DNA of 64,000 nt from Flavobacterium segetis (GCF_900129575.1 NZ_FQWE01000008.1:92868-156867); one strand, 5' to 3'. Positions 27,977 to 35,342 are shown, counted from the first letter of the stretch. The notes: a model not told the origin generated them from the letters alone. Numbers and translations: made by a program.

Positions 27977-28200
27977 CGCAACCAAATGCGTTTGTAGTTT
28001 AGAAGATACTATTTCCTCAGAAAATCCTATTCAGTTTATAGAAGCTTTTGTAGCAGCTTTATCTTTAGAAGCGTTGGGTTTTTCGGTTCAAACTATCAAA
28101 AGCGAAGGTGATCCCAGTTTTGATACTAAAATTCCCCTTAAATTGTATCTGTATGGGTATTTAAATGGACTTCGCAATTCTAGAAAAGGTTGAGAAGAAA
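27977..28200 (+). pseudogene. Relic of an IS1182-type transposase N terminus
   Basis: The plus strand encodes RNQMRL, then after a frame slip SLEDTISSENPIQFIEAF, ALGFSVQTIK and LYLYGYLNGLRNSRK. This is the characteristic N-terminal region of IS1182-family transposases, including the YGYLNGxRSSRKxEKE motif. A TAG interrupts the first frame at 27995 and an extra base before 28190 introduces TGA where RKVEKK would be expected. After about 28212 the homology ends; the DDE catalytic part is absent. It is a dead fragment with at least two frameshifts. Confidence 0.8.
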
Positions 28201-28408
28201 CTTTTTTTGCCAAAATTTCCTTGTTGCAGAACAGGCAATTTACACCGAATATTGGTTTTTGATCAGCGTGGTCTGCCTCCTTGGTATCTTGGCGATAGCC
28301 AAAGCTCAATTCCCTGTACAAATTAACTTAATGGGTAAGGCAATTTATGCCCAATCCCGAAGCTTGGAGTGAAGGAAATCATTATAAAAACCATTATGTT
28401 TATACTGC

Positions 28409-28436
28409 AAAAAAAAAGAGGCGTTTTAGCCTCTTG
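28409..28436 (-). terminator. Intrinsic terminator on the minus strand
   Basis: Read on the minus strand: AGAGGC, a 6-base loop, GCCTCT and a long T run (plus strand 28417-28422 and 28429-28434, flanked by A residues from 28409). It directly follows a 28-codon minus-strand ORF (28512-28426) of unclear status and would end the transcript of the small genes at 28.5-29.5 kb. Confidence 0.7.
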
Positions 28437-28560
28437 TAATATCTCCAATAATTTTACGATAACTCCATAGTGTTGACAGTATGTAATCGATTCCGTTCAA
28501 CCGCGGGTTCATTGTTGGCTTTTCAAGCCCAACTAACCCTTAGTTGTTGGTGGCAGTTTT

Positions 28561-28869
28561 TTATTCAATTGCTTTAATAAATTTTTTCATTTCGTCCATT
28601 TTGCCAACTGTAATTCTTGTCCATTTACCTTGTTCTTCATATATTCTTACTCCTTCAATATTATTATTTTCTAATTGTTTGAAATAATGCTTTTTGTAGT
28701 TGGAAAGTGAAAAATATATAAAATTTGTATTTGAAGAAATGCACTCACAATTTAATTTTTTGAGTTCGCTAATAGTATATTTTCTTATATTTTTATTTAG
28801 TAAATAGCAATTTGAAACAAATGTATCATCTTTCAAAGAAGCTATAAGAGAACTTAATTCTTTGAATCT
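28561..28869 (-). pseudogene. C-terminal fragment of a HisC-like PLP aminotransferase
   Basis: The open frame encodes about 100 residues; no ATG is available, the nearest initiator being TTG at 28836. The text LSSLIASLKDDTFVSN, NCECISSNTNFIYF and WTRITVGKMDEMKKFIKAIE matches the small C-terminal domain of histidinol-phosphate-type aminotransferases (SQTNFV..., then LRVTVGTxEEMxxFLxAL). The PLP-lysine domain is missing and the frame starts right after a TAA inside the upstream gene's end. It is most likely a gene remnant, though a free-standing small protein from TTG cannot be excluded. Confidence 0.6.
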
Positions 28870-29522
28870 TTATATTTTTTATTCACTAAAAAACTAACTT
28901 TATCATTAAATTCTTGCTCGGTTAATAAACCAATAGTTTTTGATTTTGTTAGTAAGTTATATTCCTCTGTTTCTTTTAGATCTGCCTTTTTTTTATGTTG
29001 TTTTGTACTTAATAAATTTAAACTTAATAGAGTATCTAAATCATCTAATTTTTCGTTGTGCCTATTTTCAAGTCGTTCTTTTATTTCCACTGTTATATCT
29101 TCTTTTATACCTATAATGGAGTATTTAAAAATTAAATAGCAATATGGTAAAAATGAATAATAATAGGAATAATAGGTCAGAGAATCCCTTCTTTTAGTGT
29201 AGAAAGGGATCGCTAATCCATTTACATCTTCTAACAAATAAAACACGTAACTAACTAAAAAAAAGATTAAAATTTTAGAAATTGAATTATTGTCACTCTT
29301 AATATCATTGTATAAATTATAAATGATTACCAGTGAAGAGCAAAAGTAAAGTAAACCTAAATATTCCTCTAGTTGTTTTGCATCGTAGTAATCATAAGGA
29401 TTGGTATTGTCAACTTTATTAAATTGCACTTGTAAAGCCAGCTTGATAAGGAAAAAAATGAGGATTTGAACTATAACGAGTACTGGTAGTTGATGATCTT
29501 TTTTATAAATAATGTTTTTCAT
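28854..29522 (-). CDS. Membrane protein of unknown function with SHOCT-like C terminus
   Basis: 222 residues with four to five hydrophobic segments in the first 135 residues (for example LPVLVIVQILIFFLIKLAL, and ILIFFLVSYVFYLLEDV). A charged linker follows, then a SHOCT-like tail (LLTKSKTIGLLTEQEFNDKVSFLV) of the type that mediates oligomerisation in many short bacterial proteins. The 3' end overlaps the aminotransferase fragment in another frame. No function can be assigned; its position in a row of unrelated small ORFs suggests recent acquisition. Confidence 0.7.
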   Translation of the reverse strand: MKNIIYKKDHQLPVLVIVQILIFFLIKLALQVQFNKVDNTNPYDYYDAKQLEEYLGLLYFCSSLVIIYNLYNDIKSDNNSISKILIFFLVSYVFYLLEDVNGLAIPFYTKRRDSLTYYSYYYSFLPYCYLIFKYSIIGIKEDITVEIKERLENRHNEKLDDLDTLLSLNLLSTKQHKKKADLKETEEYNLLTKSKTIGLLTEQEFNDKVSFLVNKKYKDSKN

Positions 29523-29643
29523 AGTTGCAATTCGTTCAAAGATTTCATGTGTCTGTAGTGTAGGTAATTTTTGTGTCTTACTAATTTATTTCAATGTAAA
29601 CTTTTATATTGTTTTATAGTTCCCTCTCATAAATACTAGATAG

Positions 29644-30072
29644 TTAATTACAAAATCTTTTATATCCAGTACAAGCATCATTGTTTCCTAAATTACATGC
29701 TTTTTTAAAGTATAAACAAGCGTTAGGCTTATCATTCATTTTTCCATAAATTATAGCTGCTTTCATAGTTGCATCGATATGATTAGAATTTAATTGTATT
29801 GCTTTTTTAAAATTTAATAATGCATTTTAATAATCTATTTTTTTTTGATAGATGTTGCCTTTGATATAGTAAGAATCTGAGTTATTTGGGTTTAATTTTA
29901 TAGATTTATTTATCTGTACTAAGGCATTGTCATAATCTCCATTGATTAATAATTTTAATGCAGAATTGTAGTTTGTCTCATAATCAGTTTTTTTTGAAGA
30001 TCCTTGGCTATAAGATGAACTTATAAATACCGTACATAAAAGTAGTAAGGTTAAAATCAATTTTGTTTTCAT
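29644..30072 (-). pseudogene. TPR-repeat exported protein split by an in-frame TAA
   Basis: The ATG at 30072 starts a signal peptide (to about residue 22) followed by TPR text (YNSALKLLINGDYDNALVQI, NPNNSDSYYIKGNIYQKKIDY). A TAA at 29829-29827 then stops the frame. The same frame continues without a break as NALLNFKKAIQLNSNHIDA and ACLYFKKACNLGNNDAC to a second TAA at 29646-29644. The consensus TPR expected across the stop (DYENALLNFKKAI) implies a single GAA-to-TAA change. The protein would be 142 residues when intact. It follows the remnant at 30079-30255 by 7 bases. Confidence 0.75.
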
Positions 30073-30078
30073 ATTTTA

Positions 30079-30255
30079 TTATTTTAATTTTTCGATTTCT
30101 AAATCTACGCCCGATGCATTCCAATATATTTTTGTTGATGATATTTTTGTAAAATTTACTGTAGTGGTAATGACACCATTATTGGCTATTATGGAAACTT
30201 CATAAGTTGTAGAAGTTGATTTGTCTTTACCCGATAATCCGCCTTGACCTTGTTT
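30079..30255 (-). pseudogene. 3' remnant of an unknown gene cut off by the insertion sequence
   Basis: On the minus strand a frame runs out of the IS end and encodes about 58 codons (SGKDKSTSTTYEVSIIAN, then VNFTKISSTKIYWNASGVDL) to TAA at 30081-30079, with no start codon in the flanking DNA. The coding quality and the tight spacing to the TPR gene show a once-intact upstream partner. The 5' part is not found on the far side of the IS, so it was deleted. I do not recognise the family. Confidence 0.6.
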
Positions 30256-30278
30256 GGATCAAGAACAAAACTTGGGGA

Positions 30279-31214
30279 TTAAGCAAATAACTTAGTTAAT
30301 CTAAATAGGAAGAAATCAACTTTTCTGACTCCTCTAAATTGATTTCTGAATGCTTTTATTTTAGCATTAAAGGATTCCGCAGAAGCATTTGTACTTCGTT
30401 TATCAAAATAGTTTAATATAGAATGATAGTTTATTTTTACAGTATTCATAATGGTGTTAAAGCTCTTAATCCCTAAGTTTTCTACATCATTATACCAATG
30501 CGCTAATTTTGTAATAGCAACAGTTTTATCTGTATTGTTGTTGTAAATGTTGCGTAAATTTTGACTTAAATAATAAACAGTTTTAATTTCCGGATTTTCT
30601 TCAAATAATATTATAGCTCTTTCTTTTTGACTTTCACTCCATTTATTAGGACTTTTATACAATAGAAATCTACTTCTTGTTAGTAATTGTTTGGCTGTAT
30701 CTCCATTTGAAAATTCTCTAGAAATAAATGACGCTTTATTTAGTTTACCTTCAGTTATAGCTGATTTTTCTTGATCTAAAGCATCCCATTTTAATCTAAT
30801 TCGGACTTCTTGTACAGCTTCTAATGCTAGTTTTTGAACATGAAATCTATCGGTTACTTGTTTTGCTTTTGGAAAGGATTTTTTCGCAATTAATTTCATA
30901 CTATTGGCCATATCCAGGGTGATTTCTGTAACTTGATTACGTTTTTTAAAATCTATTTTCTGTAAATGGTTTATAACAACCTCTGATTTAGTTCCCGCAA
31001 TAATAACTACAATAGATCCTTTTTTTCCTTTGCCTGCCTTGTTGGTGACTACTGTATAAAGTTCTCCCATTGATAGGTTTACTTCTTCTATGGATAAATG
31101 ACTTCCTATATTTTCGGGAAAAATAAGCCATTCACTCGCATGTTCGAGTTGCTCCCACGTAGAAAAGTTACTAAGATGTTTTTTGTATTGTCGTTGTAGT
31201 TTTTTACCATTCAC
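30279..31214 (-). CDS. ISAon1-type transposase, catalytic ORF
   Basis: 311 residues from a GTG at 31214. It contains the DDE catalytic elements in order: LDMANSM (first Asp), TDRFHVQKLALE (second Asp) and NASAESFNAKIKAFR (Glu), typical of the DDE_Tnp_ISL3 domain. The frame is open upstream through KANDCHTIGFFFGVNGKK and overlaps the end of the first ORF by about 20 bases in the +1 frame. The active protein may thus be a frameshift fusion. It cuts and joins the terminal inverted repeats. Confidence 0.85.
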   Translation of the reverse strand: MNGKKLQRQYKKHLSNFSTWEQLEHASEWLIFPENIGSHLSIEEVNLSMGELYTVVTNKAGKGKKGSIVVIIAGTKSEVVINHLQKIDFKKRNQVTEITLDMANSMKLIAKKSFPKAKQVTDRFHVQKLALEAVQEVRIRLKWDALDQEKSAITEGKLNKASFISREFSNGDTAKQLLTRSRFLLYKSPNKWSESQKERAIILFEENPEIKTVYYLSQNLRNIYNNNTDKTVAITKLAHWYNDVENLGIKSFNTIMNTVKINYHSILNYFDKRSTNASAESFNAKIKAFRNQFRGVRKVDFFLFRLTKLFA

Positions 31215-31251
31215 ACCAAAGAAAAAACCTATAGTATGACAGTCGTTTGCT

Positions 31252-31605
31252 TTAGTATCTATTAATTTCTTTTAAAAAATCCGCAAACTCATGAGTCATG
31301 CGGGTACCTTGTGCTACTATATTCCAATCACGCTGGATTATTTCTTGAGATTGTTTATCTGTCCAGCGTCGTCTTTTAATGTGTAAGTAAACAAGTTTTC
31401 CTCGCAGTGGAAAATCTTGAATAGTAATCTCATTTAAGAAACCTTTGGACACAAGTTGTCTGTTGTTATATTCTTTTGGAGGAGTACTTTTTTCTTCAAA
31501 GAATAGATGCATTTTCTCTTGTTCGATTTTGGTATTGACTAAATCAAAGTGTTCTACAATTAATTCAGGAAGGATCAGTTTTAAAAGTTCTATGTAATTC
31601 TCCAA
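31252..31605 (-). CDS. ISAon1-type transposase N-terminal region
   Basis: 117 residues, starting MENYIELLKLILPELIVEHF and ending TRMTHEFADFLKEINRY, the layout of proteins known as ISAon1 family transposase N-terminal region (DNA-binding part, with RRRWTDKQSQEIIQRDWN). It ends just before the catalytic ORF begins; the two probably act as one protein. Confidence 0.8.
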   Translation of the reverse strand: MENYIELLKLILPELIVEHFDLVNTKIEQEKMHLFFEEKSTPPKEYNNRQLVSKGFLNEITIQDFPLRGKLVYLHIKRRRWTDKQSQEIIQRDWNIVAQGTRMTHEFADFLKEINRY

Positions 31606-31786
31606 AGCTTTTTTTTTAATCAGCTAATTTAGGAAATCTTTGATTTCCCCCCAACTTTTAGGATTGATCCGTTCTTACCTTAATGATAAATAGGTAATAG
31701 GTTTAGCAAGTAATTTTGAGGATTTAATTATCAATTACAATTCTAAGTAATTAATTGTACATAAATAGTACAATTTATAAAATAAA

Positions 31787-31827
31787 AAATCCCTAAAACA
31801 CTGATAATCAGTAGTGTTAGGGATTTA
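31787..31827 (-). terminator. Terminator of the tRNA-Arg transcript
   Basis: On the minus strand AAATCCCTAACACTACTGAT pairs with ATCAGTGTTTTAGGGATTT (one or two bulges), followed by a T-rich run. It starts a few bases after the 3' end of the tRNA. Confidence 0.85.
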
Positions 31828-31832
31828 ATTTG

Positions 31833-31906
31833 TGACCTTGACTGGATTCAAACCAGTAACCTCTTGAGCCGTAATCAAGTGCGCTATTCAGTTGCGCCAC
31901 AAGGCC
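31833..31906 (-). tRNA. tRNA-Arg (anticodon ACG)
   Basis: 74 nucleotides on the minus strand. Acceptor stem GGCCTTG / CAAGGTC with one G-U pair; D-arm GCGC...GCGC; anticodon stem CTTGA / TCAAG with loop TTACGGC, anticodon ACG (read with inosine for CGN codons); T-arm ACTGG-TTTGAAT-CCAGT; discriminator A; CCA not encoded. Its 3' end faces the decaying accessory region, a common integration target for mobile elements. Confidence 0.95.
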
Positions 31907-31941
31907 ATTTGCAAGTGGTTGTAATAACCTGATTGCGGGTG

Positions 31942-31971
31942 CAAATATAGGGTTATTTGTGTAAATTGCAA
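31942..31971 (-). promoter_or_regulatory. Promoter of the tRNA-Arg gene
   Basis: Minus-strand TATATTTG (plus 31942-31949) and TTG (plus 31969-31971) at 19-base spacing, an excellent Bacteroidetes promoter 36 bases before the tRNA. Confidence 0.75.
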
Positions 31972-31998
31972 GTGTAAATTTATAAAAAATAGAAAATT

Positions 31999-32511
31999 AT
32001 GTCTTTAAAAAATTATATACGTGATATTCAAGGTTTTCCAAAAGAAGGAATTTTGTTTAAAGACATTACGCCGCTTCTTATTGATCCAAAAGCCACACAA
32101 GATTGTGTGAAAATATTAGTTTCGACTGTAAAAAACCTCAAAATTGATAAGGTAATAGGAGTGGAGAGTCGGGGATTTTTCTTTGGAACATTGATTGCGC
32201 AAGAATTACAAGTTGGGTTTATTCCAGTGCGAAAACCCAATAAATTACCATACGAAACCATTTTTGCTACTTACGATTTAGAATACGGTACTGATACATT
32301 AGAAATTCATATCGATGCGATTCAAAAAGGAGATCGAGTTTTAATACATGATGATGTTTTAGCAACTAGCGGAACTATAAAAGCAGTTTGCGAATTAGTA
32401 GAGCGATTGGGTGGTGAAGTGGTGCAATGCAATTTTATTATGGAATTATCTTTCCTAAAAGGAAGAGATAAAATCATAGATAAATCCATATTTGCTGCAA
32501 TAACCTATTAA
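31999..32511 (+). CDS. apt: Adenine phosphoribosyltransferase
   Basis: 170 residues, full length. Characteristic stretches: FPKEGILFKDITPLL near the N terminus, GVESRGFFFG, VRKPNKLPYET and the PRPP-binding loop VLIHDDVLATSGT. It salvages adenine to AMP using PRPP in the cytoplasm. The stop codon overlaps that of a small convergent gene by a few bases. No other purine genes are adjacent. Confidence 0.97.
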   Translation: MSLKNYIRDIQGFPKEGILFKDITPLLIDPKATQDCVKILVSTVKNLKIDKVIGVESRGFFFGTLIAQELQVGFIPVRKPNKLPYETIFATYDLEYGTDTLEIHIDAIQKGDRVLIHDDVLATSGTIKAVCELVERLGGEVVQCNFIMELSFLKGRDKIIDKSIFAAITY

Positions 32512-32648
32512 TCAATAGCTCTTGTAGTGACATAGTATCGAAAACCGATAATAGCCATTTGCCATTTTTTCGCTTTTGCTAAATCCAATCGCTGTTTGGT
32601 AAAACTAGGAAGTATAAGTCTGTTGATTTGAGCTAAAATTTTGTACAT
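32508..32648 (-). CDS. Conserved small protein (46 residues) of unknown function
   Basis: ATG at 32648-32646, TAA at 32510-32508, converging with apt so that the two stop codons overlap. The protein begins MYKILAQINRLILPSF and contains DLAKAKKWQMAIIGFRYYVT; it is strongly basic. I recall very similar 45-50-residue proteins in many Flavobacteriaceae, where some are labelled SsrA-binding protein, probably wrongly. The coding pattern and tight packing support a real gene. Function is unknown. Confidence 0.7.
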   Translation of the reverse strand: MYKILAQINRLILPSFTKQRLDLAKAKKWQMAIIGFRYYVTTRAID

Positions 32649-32663
32649 ATTTTTTTTCAAAGA

Positions 32664-32700
32664 TATAAAAAAAGACGGTCTTACGTCGAGACCGTCTTTA
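32664..32700 (-). terminator. Terminator of the BlaR-like gene
   Basis: Perfect 11-base stem AAAGACGGTCT / AGACCGTCTTT (32671-32681, 32689-32699) with a T run on the minus strand, immediately after the M56 gene stop. Confidence 0.85.
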
Positions 32701-32708
32701 GTAGCATA

Positions 32709-34604
32709 TTATTGTTTTTTCTTTGTGGTGACCTTCATCACTTTTTCATTTGTTGCTGATCTAATGATATCGATACTATCAATTAAATTAGGACTAAGTT
32801 TATCCAATTCTGTTTTGGTCGATTTCTTGCCATCAATGTAAATTTCAGCATCTTCTGGTATGGTATTCAATTTGCTATTATCCTTTTTTAAAGTCTTCAA
32901 GACCTTTTTTAAAGTAATCTCTAAGACACCATTTACAGCATCATTGCCATATTTATCAGTGGCACTCTTTCCTTTTATGACATTTACTGATGCAATTGTA
33001 TCAGGATCAATATCGTCTACTTTAAGTTTTGGATCTGCTTTTTTGCCGTCTATAATTAATAAGGCGTTTGTCTGATTAATTTCAATATTTTTTTCTGCCT
33101 TATTACTGGTTGTTGATTTTTTAGTAGTAATTTCATGAGCACCATTTTTCCCTTCTTCACCATATTTAAGCATTGCCTCTTTTGGATCCAAGATATTTCG
33201 AGTGTCAAAAACTTCATTAAAGGATATCTTGATTGGTGTGCCTTTTACTTGTTTTGTTCCATTTAAGACAATTAGATATTCTTTTCCGTCTTTAGACATC
33301 CCATTTAGACTCCATGAATTGTTAGGTTGGGTGTCAGCAATGATCTCGTCAAGTGGCTGCTCTTTCTCAGATCCATTTTGAATCATATTAATATGGTTAA
33401 TATGTTGACTTAAGTGTATATTCTCCTTAGTATTTGATTGAAAACCAAAGTTAAAGTTTCCTGATTTTTCTTTTACTACAAAAACAGCAAATGGTTTAAT
33501 GGGGCCTTCTTCTTTCACTGAATATACTTTTTTAACACCTTCATTGTTTTTTAAAGTAACTTTAATGGCAATGATTTCGTTGTGACTGTTTACTTTTATT
33601 TGAGAAAAGTACATGTCAATATCGAATTCTTGTTTGAAAAATTCTCTTTCATCATTTAGTGCTTTTTCAGTTGAACTTGCGTTAACATCGAGAACTACTT
33701 TATCTATAGAAGCTATAGCATTTTCGTTAGTGATTTTTTCTTGTGCAATTACTTCTATTTGAAATAGCATTACAAAGGCAACTAGTGCAGGTATTACAAA
33801 GGCGTACTTCCAAGAATTTCTTTTTTTTGATTGAGTTTTGTTTAACATAACGATTCGTTTTTTGATTAATGATTGATAAAAATGATTGGTGATGGCAACG
33901 CAGTGTTCCTGTGTTGTTATTTTTAAAAGAGTGATTTGGTATGATTTTTTGTCTTCTATTTTTGTTGTAGCTTCCTGATCTGCAATAAACTCTAGATTTT
34001 GTACAATGGCTTTTTTATAAAACCAAACGACTGGGTTGAACCAAAAAAGAATGCAAAATACTCGCGATATAAGCACATCAAGAGTATGATTTTGATCACA
34101 ATGGATTTTTTCGTGTTCTAAAATATTATTTAGCTCTTGCTGATTGTATAAACTAGAATTGTAAACAATGATTTTAAAATAAGAAAATGGAGCAAGGTTT
34201 TCAGTAGTGTCGATAAGTTTGTAATCAGTCTGATTCTGCAATGTTTTGTTCTTCAAAATAGCGTTTAAACTATAGAAATCGCATAGAAACTTTGCCAATA
34301 ATAAAAAAGCACCAAGACCATAAACTAGCAATAGAAGTAGATACCAATTCATTTCTAAGTCTTTATTATTAGCCGAAGTAGCTATAGGAATTTCTGACCA
34401 ATCGATCGTATTTGCACTTGCCTCCACAAGTACCGTTTTTGTAAAAACTAGTAAAGGCAACAATATAGCAGTAAATAAGCCCAATTGTAAAAACCAGCGA
34501 TTACCGGTAAAAAATGTTTCTTTACGCAATAGAAAATGATATGCTAAAAAAAATAATACAATTAGTCCGCTGGATTTGATAAGGTATATAAATAATGCTT
34601 CCAT
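32709..34604 (-). CDS. M56 (BlaR1-type) membrane metallopeptidase with TonB-plug-like C-terminal repeats
   Basis: 631 residues. Four N-terminal membrane segments bracket the zinc-protease motif HEKIH (near 165), with the downstream EFIADQEA; a last membrane helix near 270 leads to an exported C-terminal half. Instead of a penicillin-binding sensor, that half carries two copies of a motif seen in TonB-receptor plugs (IDGKKADPK... IASVNVIKGKSAT... KYGNDAVNGVLEITLKK, and a weaker copy at the end). BlaR1-type proteases cleave or inactivate the BlaI repressor on sensing a signal. The blaI-like gene precedes it by 45 bases, so the two form a sensor-repressor pair; the signal is unknown. Confidence 0.9.
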   Translation of the reverse strand: MEALFIYLIKSSGLIVLFFLAYHFLLRKETFFTGNRWFLQLGLFTAILLPLLVFTKTVLVEASANTIDWSEIPIATSANNKDLEMNWYLLLLLVYGLGAFLLLAKFLCDFYSLNAILKNKTLQNQTDYKLIDTTENLAPFSYFKIIVYNSSLYNQQELNNILEHEKIHCDQNHTLDVLISRVFCILFWFNPVVWFYKKAIVQNLEFIADQEATTKIEDKKSYQITLLKITTQEHCVAITNHFYQSLIKKRIVMLNKTQSKKRNSWKYAFVIPALVAFVMLFQIEVIAQEKITNENAIASIDKVVLDVNASSTEKALNDEREFFKQEFDIDMYFSQIKVNSHNEIIAIKVTLKNNEGVKKVYSVKEEGPIKPFAVFVVKEKSGNFNFGFQSNTKENIHLSQHINHINMIQNGSEKEQPLDEIIADTQPNNSWSLNGMSKDGKEYLIVLNGTKQVKGTPIKISFNEVFDTRNILDPKEAMLKYGEEGKNGAHEITTKKSTTSNKAEKNIEINQTNALLIIDGKKADPKLKVDDIDPDTIASVNVIKGKSATDKYGNDAVNGVLEITLKKVLKTLKKDNSKLNTIPEDAEIYIDGKKSTKTELDKLSPNLIDSIDIIRSATNEKVMKVTTKKKQ

Positions 34605-34649
34605 AATTAAACTTGATTTTAGTAAAAATTGTTTTAAGTGAGCATAATT

Positions 34650-35012
34650 TTATTCTTTTTTATCCTCGATCATAGCTAATATTTCTCGGAGTTCAGCAGC
34701 TGAAATTTTTTCTTCTTTCGCAAAATGCGAAACCATATTTTTATACGAACTGTTAAAATAATGATCTATTGCAGTATTCATAAAACGCTTTCTATAGGAT
34801 TCGATGCTCACAACAGGAAAGTATTGATGCGTATTTCCAAAAGCATTATGATCAACAAACCCTTTTTCTTCAAGATTTCGAACAATCGTAGATAAAGTGT
34901 TGTAATGTGGTTGATCCTCTATAATTTCAGCCATGACCTCTTTTACAAAAGCTTTTTTGAGCTTCCATATAATGTGCATGATTTCTTCTTCTTTGTTTGT
35001 TAATTTTTGCAT
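34650..35012 (-). CDS. BlaI/MecI/CopY-type transcriptional repressor
   Basis: 120 residues from the ATG at 35012 (MQKLTNKEEEIMHIIWKL). The open frame extends 16 codons upstream but through promoter-like DNA, so the internal ATG is preferred. It has the winged-helix core with YNTLSTIVRNLEEKGFVDH and a C-terminal dimerisation helix. Such repressors bind palindromic operators and are released when the partner BlaR-type protease is triggered. A tandem palindrome array lies 49 bases upstream of its start, consistent with autoregulation. Confidence 0.93.
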   Translation of the reverse strand: MQKLTNKEEEIMHIIWKLKKAFVKEVMAEIIEDQPHYNTLSTIVRNLEEKGFVDHNAFGNTHQYFPVVSIESYRKRFMNTAIDHYFNSSYKNMVSHFAKEEKISAAELREILAMIEDKKE

Positions 35013-35060
35013 TGCTATATATTTTGTCATCCTAAACGTAGACGAATGACAAACATACAA

Positions 35061-35134
35061 CTATATTTATAGTTTACAAACTATATTTATAGTTTACAAA
35101 CTATATTTATAGTTATTAAACTAATTTAATAGTT
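35061..35134. promoter_or_regulatory. Tandem operator array for the BlaI-like repressor
   Basis: Three exact copies of CTATATTTATAGTT start at 35061, 35081 and 35101, i.e. with a 20-base period, and a degenerate fourth copy CTAATTTAATAGTT starts at 35121. Each copy contains the palindrome ACTATA-TT-TATAGT. The array is directly upstream of the blaI-like gene, as expected for cooperative repressor binding on successive helical turns. Confidence 0.65.
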
Positions 35135-35193
35135 TTATGAGTTTTTAAACTTAAAAATCATCTTGTTTTACTTTTTGATAGTATGAAAATTAG

Positions 35194-35268
35194 GTCGCGT
35201 GAGGGATAGTAGTGAAAATCCTTTTTAGTGCGTGAGCAATAAAAAGATTCTAACGAATAGCCCGACAG
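35194..35268 (+). ncRNA. Structured intergenic repeat, copy A (possibly Flavo-1-like)
   Basis: Shows the shared layout of four copies in this window: GAGGGATAGTAGTGAAAATC, then CTTTTT, a variable loop, AAAAAGATT, then AACGAATAGCCCGAC. The halves ATCCTTTTT and AAAAAGAT form a hairpin; the outer parts GGGATAG and ATAGCCC lie at equivalent places in the other copies. It lies between two minus-strand genes but reads in the plus direction. Confidence 0.55.
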
Positions 35269-35272
35269 CATT

Positions 35273-35318
35273 CAAAAAAGGGGCTAAGTAAGCTGTAAGT
35301 TGCTAAGCCCCTTTTTTT
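35273..35318 (-). terminator. Terminator downstream of the MFS gene (bidirectional)
   Basis: Inverted repeat AAAAAAGGGGCT / AGCCCCTTTTTT (35275-35286, 35306-35317) with T runs on both strands. It lies 25 bases beyond the MFS stop codon on the minus strand. Confidence 0.75.
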
Positions 35319-35342
35319 AATGGGGTCACGCCCAAAGGATTA

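Larger units (their letters stand above)
30256..31670 (-). mobile_element. Complete ISAon1-type insertion sequence (ISL3-like), 1415 bp
   Basis: Terminal inverted repeats: GGATCAAGAACAAAACTTGG at the left end and, reading inward from 31670, GGATCAATCCTAAAAGTTGG at the right. They match at most positions and both begin GGATCAA. Two transposase ORFs in the ISAon1 arrangement lie between them on the minus strand. The 8 bases outside each end (CCTTGTTT and GTTCTTAC) differ, so no target duplication is visible. Together with the truncated gene at the left end, this suggests deletion or rearrangement after insertion. ORF and TIR integrity suggest the element could still be active if frameshifting works. 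Confidence 0.8.

Noticed and set aside
28088..28372. Two overlapping open frames around 28.1-28.4 kb on both strands
   Set aside because: They cross the IS1182 relic in wrong frames and carry no recognisable motif; the relic explains the DNA better.
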